Assembly: GCA_025890175.1 (NCBI GenBank)
Contig: JANPYM010000002.1
Coordinates: 917,976-981,975 of the forward strand
Origin: Ciborinia camelliae
Lineage: Eukaryota; Ascomycota; Leotiomycetes; Helotiales; Sclerotiniaceae
Length of the DNA: 64,000 nucleotides
Direction: 5' to 3'
Part shown: one piece after another, positions 13,333 to 23,620 of the stretch
How positions within the stretch are numbered: the stretch's first letter is position 1
Layout: the number at the start of each line of letters is the position of its first letter
Translations under genes and position numbers: made by a program
The notes under the pieces: model-generated
The model's input: the letters and a program-made list of their open reading frames with translations, nothing else
What the model was told of the DNA's origin: nothing
The model's database searches: none

Positions 13333-14118
13333 TTTCTTTCTTGAGACCCAAAGTTCTGGTCTTCATGTAAAGATGCGCAAGACTTTGTTGATAGAATACT
13401 CGATAAAGTAATGGACACAGCTCGATCGGCCAACGAAGAACAGAAACACTCTGTGGCATACGGGCTGACAAACTTGGGCCAGGATCGAGTGCAAATTCGA
13501 GACGAGCTCTTGGGTTTATTCCTTCCAGTTCATGACGCCATCGCCACACCTCTGACGAACATGTTCTTCAATCTAGCTCGGAATCCGCAAGTATGGACAA
13601 AGTTGCAAAAGGAAATCTCAACTGTCGGGTCTGCAAAACTCACTCCTAAGCTTGTGAAAAGTTCGAGGTACTTAAGCTGTGTCATCAATGCGACGATGCG
13701 ACTCTATTCTGGCATAAGTGCAAATGAGCGTATTGCGCTTCGTGATACAGTTCTTCCGACAGGAGGGGGCCCAAATGATACTTCTCCAATCTTCGTCAAG
13801 AAAGGCGTCAAAATTGTGCTCTGGTTTGCTTCAATGTCTCGACGCAAGGATCTTTGGGGAGACGATGCTGAGATATGGCGCCCGGAGCGTTGGGAAGGCG
13901 ATTTCAAACCCGATCGTTGGATAAACCTTTCATTCGGAGCTGGACCACGGATGTGTCCAGCTAGTGATCTTGGTCTTACTCAGATTGCAATAACTACCAT
14001 TAGAATTTTGCAGAAGTTCAAGGGTATTGAGAATCGTGATCCGGTAGAAGAATTCGTAGATCGTTGGAGAGTCACGACGGTGAGCAAGAATGGTGCCCAG
14101 GTCGGCTTGAGGATTTGA
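13333..14118 (+). pseudogene. Cytochrome P450 remnant (CYP52-like), 5' half lost
   Basis: The frame from 13345 to TGA at 14116-14118 encodes the C-terminal half of a P450. It shows an I-helix region (LLGLFLPVHDAIATPLTNMF), a K-helix region, the LPTGGGPNDTSPIFVKKG block typical of CYP52-like enzymes, PERWEGDF, and a haem loop with its Cys ligand (SFGAGPRMCPA). Two lesions are seen. TGA at 13342-13344 sits where the neighbouring paralogue has Arg, consistent with CGA to TGA. The invariant Glu of the K-helix ExxR motif is Ala (NATMR, codon GCG). No N-terminal half or membrane anchor precedes it; the MFS remnant begins within about 10 bp. The first ATG in frame (13411) would give 235 aa, too short to be an enzyme. 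It is treated as a pseudogene, though the open frame might still be transcribed. Confidence 0.8.
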
Positions 14119-14493
14119 TTTGTACCTAGATATTGGCTCATGAGACTTTGTAGGCTTCTTTTCTTAATTATATTCCATATCGTGCGATTGAAAATTATCT
14201 AACTATTCCTGTTGAATATTCATCGTGTGACACTCTGGATGATGGTTCCACTCAAAAAATTGAGGATGCAGAGTTCTGATATACAAGTCGAATCTAGCTC
14301 ATTTTCAAGCTGAAACTAGCTGGTGTGTTCGGATAGAGTGCCAAGTTGAAGCGTCATTTAAGAGAGCTCATTGTTTGAGAACGGACGATTGGAAAAGTCT
14401 CCTTAGATATATATTTTCATGGAGGATGATAGTTTTGTAGATTGAGGTTACTGGAACTACATAGTAGAAACAAGAGCTATGTAAAACCAATAT
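14119..14493. other. Spacer between convergent P450 sequences
   Basis: These 375 bp lie between two P450 3' ends that face each other. I see no gene or clear repeat. Confidence 0.5.
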
Positions 14494-16170
14494 TTAAATG
14501 GTACGAGGCATCGTAAATCCAGATCTGGGTTTGAGCGAAACAACGCAACCATGTGCATTCTTCGCTGTCAACTGCAGCTGGCCCATCCACTCTTGATCGT
14601 CACGGCTTTCAATTGCAGAAAATTCTTGCACCATCCTGACAAGAATGTATCCAGACTCAATAAGTGCTTTTTGATGACCCATACATAGACGCGGCCCAGC
14701 ACCGAATGGAATGAATTCACCTGGGCCAGGCTTAAAGTTGCTCTCCCAGCGTTCCGGCTTGAACTCTGCGGCATCCGATCCCCATATAGCAGTATCACGG
14801 TGAAGCGCGTAGGATGAGGTGCTGAACATCGTACCTCTGGGTATGTAGATGGGAGACTTTCCATCGGGCCCACCACCAGTCGGTAATGAAGTGGGCTTCA
14901 GGGCCGTCCGAAGGATATTGGGTAGAATGGGATACATTCGAAGTGCTAGAATTTGAAATTTATTTATCAATTAATTGTTCTCTAAGTTCAGAAAGTGAAG
15001 TCGGAGATTCCCTTACCCTCATTCAAGACCATACGGACATACTTCAGTCTGGAAATACAATCCCAATCTAAATCAGAATTCCCAACAGCATCTACTTCTT
15101 CTCGTAACTTCTGCCATACTTCTGGGTGGCGAGAGAGAAGAAAGAAAACGTTTGCCAAGAGATTGCCTGTGGTTTCTTGGGCGGCCATATGTGCTTGCAT
15201 GATCTGCCATCGAAGATTTTCACGATCACCTGTTTGTTCTGCCATGCTCTGGAGGAGGGTTCGATTTAATGGCTTAGATACCTTCAAGTCTTTACCCTCA
15301 AGATACTGTTGTCGGTATTCTAAAGCTCTCTCCACATAATAGTTTGTGAATTGATGGACTTTCCGGCAAGCCTCATGCCATTTTGGGTCTCGATAGAGGA
15401 ATCTCAATGGCCCTAAGACAATTCGAATGCCTGATCCACGCATTGCGTAGTCGAAGGCCATCAAAACACCTACGGCATGGGAAGGTACATTTTGAGAGAG
15501 TGCGCCGATGGACTCCCCGAATAAAAAGACCGTAGCAATGTCTCTAGGTACTAGATGTCAATCAATAAACATCAGGGGGGGGGATGATTATGGATCTTAA
15601 TCGAAAAACAAAACTCACAAGATCCGAAAAAAGGGGCAATAGATCTATTGTAGATCCATCTTTTGGAATACGCGACAGCATAATTTGAAAATGCTTCTCG
15701 AGTGGTGCCAAGTCAGAAATGTAGGACCGTTGAAAGCCTGGCTTAAGCAGTGCCTTTGCATGTGCCCATTCCTCGCCATCAGTAGTGATGAAACCGCGTC
15801 CGCAAAATGGCTCTTAGGCTACAAGCCTAATAGGTTGCACACCCCACTCTGGACTTCGAGTCGAAAAAACGGTCTGGATATTTTCTGGCTCGATCGAGTT
15901 TATCTGAGTTCTTCCTAAGTTGTTCGTTTGAAAAGTGCGTCCGTGGTCAATAAATCGCTGAGCGAGTTCCGGAAGCATACGATGCTCTTTGAGAAGCTTC
16001 CCTGCTTTGACAAATATATCAAGACCAAGAAAAGGGTCTTTATGGGGGTATCTCCTTGGAGGGAGATGTCCATTTGATCGTGCAAGGCGATTTTGGTACG
16101 ACCAACTAAAAGCATGATAGCCAAGTAGAATGCAGAGGACTGTGCATGCAAGCATAGACAAGCTTGCCAT
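14494..16170 (-). pseudogene. Full-length cytochrome P450 (CYP52-like) with in-frame stop
   Basis: The gene starts at ATG 16170 with a membrane anchor (LACTVLCILLGYHAFSW), then the PPRRYPHKDPFLGLD hinge and an open frame to residue 118. There TAA (15814-15816) interrupts a sequence that continues in the same frame with EPFCGRGFITTDGEEWAHAK. Downstream the I-helix (AHMAAQETTGN), the ExxR motif rebuilt across an intron at 14946-15016 (NEALR), PERWESNF and the haem loop (PFGAGPRLCMG) are all intact, ending at TAA 14494-14496. A second problem is likely: the clean GTGAGT donor near 15615-15620 does not keep frame with the exon beginning near 15548 (DIATVFLFGES). Family members hydroxylate alkanes, fatty acids or secondary metabolites; the substrate here is unknown. 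It is either recently inactivated or carries a sequencing error at the stop. It is a paralogue of the remnant at 13333-14118. Confidence 0.8.
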
Positions 16171-17100
16171 CTTGCCGCAAAGATATCAATTTCTTTTGTG
16201 GGTTGACAAGATATAATATGAATTGTCACAGGTAACATGTCATGCTCAGCCCGGTGAGATTTGGGGAATAGCCTAAGACAACACGTTAGTGACATGGATT
16301 GTAATTGTAACTAGATTGACTGCCTTTAGAATCGGTGAATAGTTAGAGGGAAGTGGGCATATCTCGCCCCTGACTCCTTCCTCAATGTCGAAGCATTTTT
16401 GGGTCTCCCAAAGAACCTCGTCTACCTACTATGGCTTTCGTACACGGGCTGTGAGATGTTTGATTCGATATAGAAGTGAATAATCCAGGATTGTTTGTTA
16501 GGTATTCTCTTGTATTCGTGTACTGATCGGGTTTGAGTTTGAAGTGGGGTGAGTGATCAGATCTCAACGATGTATTAAAAGAGCTAATTGGGATGTCCCA
16601 CTTCCACTGTTGCAGCACTTGCGCCTGATATGGAATGCTTAATCCATCACCTGCATGCACTACCAACTCACGCTACTCGTGCCGTACCAGTAGTGGGTGA
16701 GAAGGGCGGAGAGAACTCAGAGGGGCCGCTGTTAGGTAGATAGGCGCAGGATAGTCTCGCATTGTACCAAGAGCTTGTGAAGACCCACCCGAATTTCTTA
16801 CTCGAGCACGAGTGACCTCGGAAATATAAGGTCTGGGGAACGAACACTGCATCCGACTACAACGTTATAATTAGGGGGGCTTGAATAATCAGAATGGGAA
16901 GCTGGAGAGAGCAGAAAAAAAAAGAAAACATTGGCATTCTCTTCATTGGTCTATGAATATGGTATCTAGTCACATATAAAATGATCTCATAGGTGCCGAC
17001 ATATCCGAGACACCTCGCAACCTCGCCAGCTGACAGATCCGTCAGCAATTACGAGCCTGCTAATCATCCTTGGTTGGTTGTCCATAACCACTCTGTCGGG
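16171..17100. other. Intergenic, 5' flank of the P450 pseudogene
   Basis: No gene is supported. A 94-codon minus-strand ORF at 16382-16666 is not recognisable. The stretch has ordinary base composition and marks the start of the decay zone that continues to about 18.5 kb. Confidence 0.45.
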
Positions 17101-17304
17101 TCAAGCTAAGCACGCAGTTGATAAACTGCGTGAGCAGCCCTTAACCCCTTTTCCATTTTCAGTGCAGTAGCGTAAAGGCTCCTTGTAAGCGGATGCTATC
17201 GTAAAGAAAATAAGTAACGGGATAATATTAGCAAATATAACATCCCTTTTTAAAGCAGATGCTATTGTGAACAAAACAAGTAGTTTAACAACATTAGCAA
17301 GCAT
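17101..17304 (-). CDS. Small secreted-like ORF with a duplicated leader (uncharacterised)
   Basis: A 67-codon ORF starts at ATG 17304. The first 19 residues (ANVVKLLVLFTIASALK core) look like a signal peptide. The same 22-codon unit is repeated directly (ANIIPLLIFFTIASAYK core). At DNA level this is a 66-bp in-frame tandem duplication, the second copy starting at 17238 with ATA in place of ATG. A short polar tail with three Cys follows (YCTENGKGVKGCSRSLSTAC). I do not recognise a family. It lies in a region of pseudogenes and degenerate repeats, so it could be a decayed or never-coding sequence. An orphan secreted peptide is the alternative. Confidence 0.25.
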   Translation of the reverse strand: MLANVVKLLVLFTIASALKRDVIFANIIPLLIFFTIASAYKEPLRYCTENGKGVKGCSRSLSTACLA

Positions 17305-17499
17305 AACATCCTGTTGGTATCACCATGGGTGGTTCAATCCACATCCCTCTTCAACGAAACCAATCTATTTTCTGCCTCTATATTAGATATTGATCTCTTG
17401 AAGAGAATCCTTTCCTCCTCACTTTTATCTGATTGCGGATCTACGATTTCACCTACATGATTCGATGTGACGCGTGTGACAGGTATACTCGCTCCATGA

Positions 17500-18245
17500 T
17501 GATCGTATGATAACTTCAATTATAATACGATTTAAGGTAGGAGCTCTCTCACCAGGATATGAAGTATATCTAATAATAGTCTCTCCAATATTTCAAATTA
17601 ATATCGTCAACTAAATGATTTGCGTTTTATTCTTCAGATTATTATCTTCACTATTCCAGAATAGTTCGGATATTTCAGGGGCTACTGTACTCATCCCACG
17701 ATAGCCAAGATTGTAAAGCATTTTTGATGATAACATCTCTATTATTTCAGTCGAATACCTACCTACTAGGTATGTCAAAATTTGAGATTGGTCATTATAC
17801 TCATAAATTATCTATTCTTAATGCCCAGAACACCTTTCAATATTCGACGAATATTCATCCGATTACAGATCAGTTTGTAATGAAGGTTAGACGATAACCT
17901 CCTTAATATGCAACCTATATGTATATGATTCAGTACTATTCTTTCAACCTTTTGGATTACTATATTCTACTGCTCCAAGCCCTTTCGAATATCTAATGAA
18001 TACTTGATCCTTCAAAATTCAGCCCGCAAGGTGTATTAGATGATAACTCTCTAATATACAATCAAAACAGGTAGGATTCGATGAATTTTCAAATAATATC
18101 TTGTTATCCTATTACCCTTCGAACATCCACTCTATCCCTCCCATGATAGCTTAATTTTAGCATATATTAGATGACAACCTCTCTAACATTCAGTCTATCT
18201 ACATTAGCATGATCGAAGACTAGTCGCTCCAGATATTTCCCTTGA
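17500..18245. repeat. Degenerate tandem repeat array (about 130-165 bp unit)
   Basis: A marker string of the form GATGATAAC.TCTCTAAT.T recurs at about 17726, 17890, 18039 and 18170 (spacings 164, 149 and 131), with more diverged copies near 17507 and 17567. Between markers, blocks such as CCCATGATAGC and TTCGAA.ATC.AAT also recur. Read on the minus strand, several units begin with a short ORF of similar sense (MLKLSYHG, MLYNLGYRG, MKLSYDHHG), each soon closed by stops. The array is AT-rich. It may be a decayed repeat family or the relic of a repetitive gene; no transposase or terminal repeats were seen. Confidence 0.55.
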
Positions 18246-18257
18246 AATAGACCAGGG

Positions 18258-18491
18258 ATGAGGCCAAATGACGGCGAAGGACTCGACACTATTATGGAGG
18301 AGCCCGAAGAAAATGCAGGTAGCGATGGGGTCGAGTATGATTATAGATCGAAGTCAAACTTGGAGGGGGAGTTTGAGTTTCCATCTAAAGATGACTCGGA
18401 GGCGGAGGAGGATGAGGACGAGGAAGAAGAGAATGGTGGCGACGACATTTCTATGAGTGATGCAGATCGGTTTATATTGCCATTACGCTGA
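18258..18491 (+). CDS. Short acidic ORF (uncharacterised)
   Basis: This 77-codon ORF is dominated by Asp/Glu (AEEDEDEEEENGGDD), starts at ATG 18258 and ends TGA at 18489-18491. An in-frame stop closes the frame just upstream, so it is not an obvious terminal exon. Its composition resembles acidic tails of nuclear proteins, but no domain is visible. It sits directly after the degenerate repeat array and downstream of, and convergent with, the MYST gene. It may be a displaced gene fragment or a chance ORF. Confidence 0.2.
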   Translation: MRPNDGEGLDTIMEEPEENAGSDGVEYDYRSKSNLEGEFEFPSKDDSEAEEDEDEEEENGGDDISMSDADRFILPLR

Positions 18492-18797
18492 TTCTACAAG
18501 GGGAGCGAGATTGTGCAGAAAACAATTCATTTTGTGGTATCTTTCTGGATACGTAAAGCGGCCATAGTAGTAATACATAAATAATTACACGTTAAGAAGT
18601 TTTCGCCAAGAGCCCTCTCTCATTGACGCCATGTTTGCCCTAAATTGCAAAAGGATATTGTTGCCAATGCCGAAATACCAGAGTTCATGAATATTCCCAC
18701 CTGAACGCCATTCATAACCTAGGTATCCTTGCTCACCAGTCCAAATATCTTAATCCCACAAATGCACACTCGGTGTAGCTAGCATACACACCACTGT

Positions 18798-21700
18798 CTA
18801 CTCATCTTCGCCTTCAGCGTCCACGTCCTCCTCTGCTCCGTCATCCGTATTCACATCGAAGTCCGGGTCTGCGTGGCCACCCGAATCTGCATTATCACCG
18901 TGACCAGCTTCCATTCCATCAGCGGGAGCATCAGCCATTTCTTGATCGCCTTCCGCATCAACAAGAGGCCCTTTGCCTTTTCCTATACCCGATCCTTTAC
19001 CCTTGCCCTTACCCAGGAGAATGGGCTTGCCCAGTCCGACACCTTTGCGGGACAAATCTCTGTCTCTTCTCGATCTCGGCGCAGGGGTGTCGTAAATTGC
19101 CGATTCTTCCAGGTCGCTCTTGGCGTTTTCATTTTCATCCTCTTCATCGCCAAGTAGTACCTCATTTCCTAACTTGCTTCGCTGTTTTAATAATCTAGGT
19201 GGTAAGCCTGGGCCACTATCTGCGTTCCCAAAATCGCTCTTCTTAGTACCCTTTGGCCATCTACCAGGACCACGTCCTGTACCCCCGCTCTTCCTACGTG
19301 CTGCAGTCCGTGGCTTTGATGCAGATGCAGATGTAGTGGATGCACGACGCATAGGTACGCCTACTGACCGTCGAGAAATGGGTCGAGCAGATGAGGAGAC
19401 CGAGGGTCTTGCGCGTGGAGAGGGTCGCGCTAAAGTTGGGCGTGAGATGGTTCGACTTCGAGCACCAGGTAAGGGAGGGAACACCACGAATCGTACAGCA
19501 GGGATCGAAGAGGCAAGGTCGTAGTACGACTTTTTGGTGATGCCATTGAGCTTTTGCGACATCGCTGACTTCCCAACACTGCCTTCTGAACTTGCAACTC
19601 TAATAATATCATCATTCCCAGTAGTCATCTTACCCAATGATGCTGTCATCTCTTCCGTATCACCATTCGTAAGACCGTTCAAAGAAGCGCCCTGGACACT
19701 TGCATTGGATATACCTTCAACGCTAGGTACTTCGTCTTCATCTTCTTCGCGTGGAGCGACAGTATTGAGTGGAGGTGCATGATCATAAGCAGAAGCATTA
19801 CCTCTGCCCATGACGAACGGTGTCCAAACCAACCCTTTAGGGTTAAGTTTGGCATATCCTTTAGCTTCGTGCTGCCGAATAACCTCCTTGTAATAATCAG
19901 GCTTCAATTTCATAGCATAGGTACCGGTAATAGGATCGCGGACCAGAGTGCCCATGGCATCTAGGCCTGAAATGACATCATCTGGCGTCAACCCCATCTC
20001 GTCGGAAATGGCCTTGATACTTGGGATGCGTCCAGATGGCTCAAATATTTGTAAGTAATAACATAGGACGAGTCGCCAGTAGTTACGATAGGAGACTAGA
20101 CCCATGTCCGAAAGTGGTTTCTCAGGGGAGCCAGTCTTCTTCTCGACACGTGTGAGAAGATACGAAAAGTCGATGAGTAAGTGACCATACCCTTTCCGTT
20201 GATGGATAGGAAGCACAAGGATACACGAAACATTATTGAGGCTGCTAGGTCGCTTCTCCTTGGAGAAGTATCCTACAAAGTGACATCCCAGTTCATCATA
20301 TTCCGTCATTACATAGAAGAGGAATGGCTCAACATCGTAGTATAGAGTTTTCGACCCGAGAAAAAGCTTTGCAAGAAGGCAAAGATTTTGGCAGTATAGT
20401 GGATTCTTGCGTCCATCCACTTCAAATATCATGATCTTTCCATCTCGATAAATTTCGTCGCCGGGAGGATGCTTCCATGGACATTTCGTTTTGTGTCTCC
20501 AAGCAACAATATCGGACTCCATGTACTTCAAACAAAATTCACATATGAAAAGTGCCTTGTTACGGCTGTATTCTTCCGGATACGGTGCAGCATACCAGAT
20601 ATCGATCTGATATGCCCCAAAATCAATATATTCAATTTGACTGGCTGGACCAGAGACCTTACGAGCTTTTCTCAACCCTGCTTTGGCAGCAGCTTCGGCG
20701 GCAGCTGCTGCCCTGGCCTTCCAATCCTCTTCTGCCTTTTGACGAGCCTCTTCAAACTGACGTCGATGTTCTGCTCTGGGTAGTGTCAAAGATGTGTCAG
20801 CGTCAGCTTCGGAAAGAATACCACCATAGGGTTTAGATTTCAGTTCCTCCAATTCTTTATCATGAATGGAAGGGTAGAAGGCTTGTGAGTAACTCGAGGA
20901 GACAAGAGCAGTGGAAGTGGCTGCGGACCGAGCTCTTGAGACACCACGACCGCCACGTTTCTTCTTTGGTCTAGAGGGTAACGAGAGAATATGTCTCAAT
21001 TCCATAGGATCAATGCGAAAGCAAATTTTGAGAGTACCAGTTTCTTTCTCGATAATACTGACAGGCGGATTTGAAGACGAAGTTTTTGGACGTAGAGATC
21101 TTGAAACACGCGGGCTCGTGGGCTCATCCACCCTTTTCTTGTTTCTTTTACCGTTAGTCAATGATATGTTGCTATCGTTATCGACTTTAGCTTCATCATG
21201 TGGTTCGTCAAATGATGGTTTGGAGTTATCGGAAAGGGTATCTCGATCCCGGGTCCTTTTCCTCAAAACCAATCCCTCATCAGCCTCCAGAGAAGAAGTT
21301 TTTCTTTTGCGCAACAAGCGTGAGCCATCCATAGGATCTTCTGGAGTTATTAGTTGCTCAAAGACCGAATGTGAATCTGATTTGATCGTACCACGTCTTG
21401 GTGGTAACAAAACTCCTGGAACATTGTCCCTCGAAATCCTCCCTTCGATCGCTTTAACGTGCACATCTTCATCATCTTCATCCTCATCCTCTTCCTCTTC
21501 TTGACCTTCAACCATATCGACGTCTGCATTTGGACTTCCGGGCACGAGACGATTTTCGTGACATCCCGGACAATACCATTTTTCTGCCTCTGTAAGACTA
21601 TTAGTATATCGTTCGATTCCGCAATGTGGAACAGCACCATACCTTCGTCGGATTTGAGTGCATCCGAGTTTCGGGCGCATTGCCGATGCGCTAGAGCCTC

Positions 21701-22439
21701 GTCAGCCTTACCGATCATAAATACTGGGTCAACATACCATTATCTCCACACATCTCACATGCCAAATACAATTCGAATTCTTCACCCGGATCGTTATCTT
21801 CATCTTGCTCGCAGAATCTAGATAAGTATCAGTACACATGACAAGGTAGGTAAAATGAATGAAAACATACATGCAGCGATTCGGATTTATGTGTTCTTCC
21901 TCTTCCTCTTCTCCTTCTTCCCCATTCGATTGCCATCGTGTTTCTTCCTCGACACCACTAGAAGAATCCTTAGATTCGTCGTCATCATCCTCAATTTCTA
22001 CAGAACTGTCACTGTCGGAACCACTCTCTGCATCATCATCGTCCTCCTCTAAGCCAGGCTGTATCTTGACGGCCCCGACTCCCTCGGCATCATCGTCATC
22101 CTCATCTCCTTCTTCGCCCGGCTCTACATTTTCATCGATCTCATCTTCCTCCATATGTTCTGGTCCGTTAAGCGTTTCATCGTCCTCCTCTCCGTCCGTA
22201 TCTTCATCTGTAACCATATCTTCCTCGCCTTCTGGTCCTTCCCTCTCATCCTCAATATCACTGTGATCTCCCATCAATCCATTTTGTAATTGAATATTGG
22301 CAGCGTATGCATTCGCGTCCTCATTAACTATGTCGGGGATCATATCATCATCCTCGAAGTCGGCGTCGTCTTCAGAAGTAGCTAAGCTGCGTGAAGGTTC
22401 CTCAACATTGAGCACCGCTGCTGCTCCCGCTGCCGCCAT
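18798..22439 (-). CDS. PHD-finger MYST histone acetyltransferase (Sas3/Mst2-like)
   Basis: Four exons, 21871-22439, 21738-21817, 21643-21690 and 18798-21589, join in frame to 1162 aa. After an Ala-rich start comes a highly acidic region (about residues 15-185). A PHD finger at about 189-250 is assembled over three introns: CIFCEQ, LACEMCGDN, AHRQC and WYCPGCHENR. The MYST domain spans about 544-830. It has a C2HC zinc finger (CEFCLKYMESDIVAWRHKTKC pattern), the lysine that is autoacetylated in this family (GSKTLYYDVEPF), the Cys in NNVSCILVLP, an acetyl-CoA loop (QRKGYGHLLIDFSYLL) and the catalytic Glu in SPEKPLSDMG. The tail is Ser/Arg- and Gly/Lys-rich, then acidic. Expected role: histone H3 acetylation in a NuA3-type complex. 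PHD plus MYST in one chain resembles KAT6 proteins; yeast Sas3 itself lacks the PHD. All catalytic residues are intact. Confidence 0.93.
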
Positions 22440-23112
22440 CTTTTATGTATTGCTTTTCATGCGCAACGTAGATATATTGAAGCCAAAGATGTATTTATTG
22501 ATGTCGAGAATATAGGAGAATAAGGCTAAGGCTGTTGGGTAGCTTTTGGGAATCGTTACTTCTGGGCCCCTCCCGATGGTCAAGTAGAAAGTGAAATAAG
22601 ATTCGAATTTTTTCGCCAGTTCGATTTATTAGATGCCAAAGGGCATAGAGTAAAAATCAGGTTGGTTTTAGTCATGCGCAGCTTGCGCAAATAATTGTTG
22701 GATGAATTGTTGTTCCGTCGGTATTTGGCGCTGCAATTCGGAGAGGTGAACGCGATGTTTGGAACCAATTCTATCGAAAAACAATTATGAGGACTTCAAA
22801 TATGTATGAATATGACCTTCCGACGCGTAGATTAAGCTTGATTCGAATTTATAATCATTCGTGGTGTTGCATTATTGTCTTCTCGTTCATTGATACCCCA
22901 AAGTCGTCGTTCAGAGCGCCTGTCGAGTCTTAGTCATCATTTCACTCCAGTTTGGCGCAAACCAACGTCGTCAATCAATTCCGAGGCTTCCAAGAAGCCC
23001 AATCAATTCAATTGAGAAGCCACCAACAAATACAAGGTGTGAAATAATCTGCGAAACTATGTCGATATCAACATGCTAATCAAAGACCAATAGATAACTG
23101 CGAAATACCACG
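22440..23112. promoter_or_regulatory. Divergent region, MYST acetyltransferase / NDUFA1
   Basis: 673 bp separate the two divergent start codons. A 34-codon coding-like stretch on the minus strand (22668-22770, preceded by a possible acceptor) was examined but has no first exon that I could find. No binding site can be assigned with confidence. Confidence 0.45.
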
Positions 23113-23620
23113 ATGGGTGTCCCTTTCGAAGCTCTCCTTCCGTATGGAATCATGCTTGCCGTTCGTACCTTTACCATATCTTTGGCCCCTCCGCTACAGT
23201 AACCACAATACTGATTATAGCGCAGATGTTCGGTGTTACTGGTGCTGGATTATCTGGAGTTAGAGCTATGCAGAACGGTGGAAAGAGAGCCAGACATTCC
23301 ATAGATGCCTGGGACAGAGTGAGTATTCCTACGTCTTAGCCTTACATTGATGAAAGCTAATCGCTCACGCAGCAAAGTAATTTCTACCTTCAGAGTCCTA
23401 GACTAACCTGTATGACACTGACTGCGATATAGTGATGGACCGCGACAGGAGGTTGACCGGATTTCTTCGAGGACAAACCGATAATCCAAGTGCTCCGCTA
23501 GGATTTGAGTTGAACAACCCATGGAGGGTAAGTCTTTCTGGGGATTTATATATAGCCTTCCTCGGGCATATTCTACTGATACTGACATTGAATCAATAGC
23601 TCGAGAAAAGATTCCTCTAG
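23113..23620 (+). CDS. NADH:ubiquinone oxidoreductase subunit NDUFA1/MWFE
   Basis: Five exons give 86 aa: 23113-23160, 23226-23318, 23373-23376, 23433-23527 and 23600-23620. The product begins MGVPFEALLPYGIMLAMFGV, a single N-terminal membrane helix. It continues with NGGKRARHSIDAWDR, QMMDRDRRLTG and the terminal GFELNNPWR-LEKRFL. This is the fungal form of the small complex I membrane-arm subunit (MWFE, NDUFA1) of the mitochondrial inner membrane. The third exon is only 4 nt (CAAA): it is flanked by ACGCAG and GTAATT, and it is the only reading that supplies the conserved Gln-Met and restores the frame. Skipping it meets a TGA at once; retaining the flanking intron reaches TAG. Phases check: 48+93+4+95+21 = 261 nt. 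Confidence 0.9.

Noticed and set aside
22668..22770. Minus-strand 34-codon stretch resembling a terminal exon between the MYST and NDUFA1 genes
   Set aside because: The residues look protein-like, but no convincing upstream exon or start could be joined and no family was recognised.
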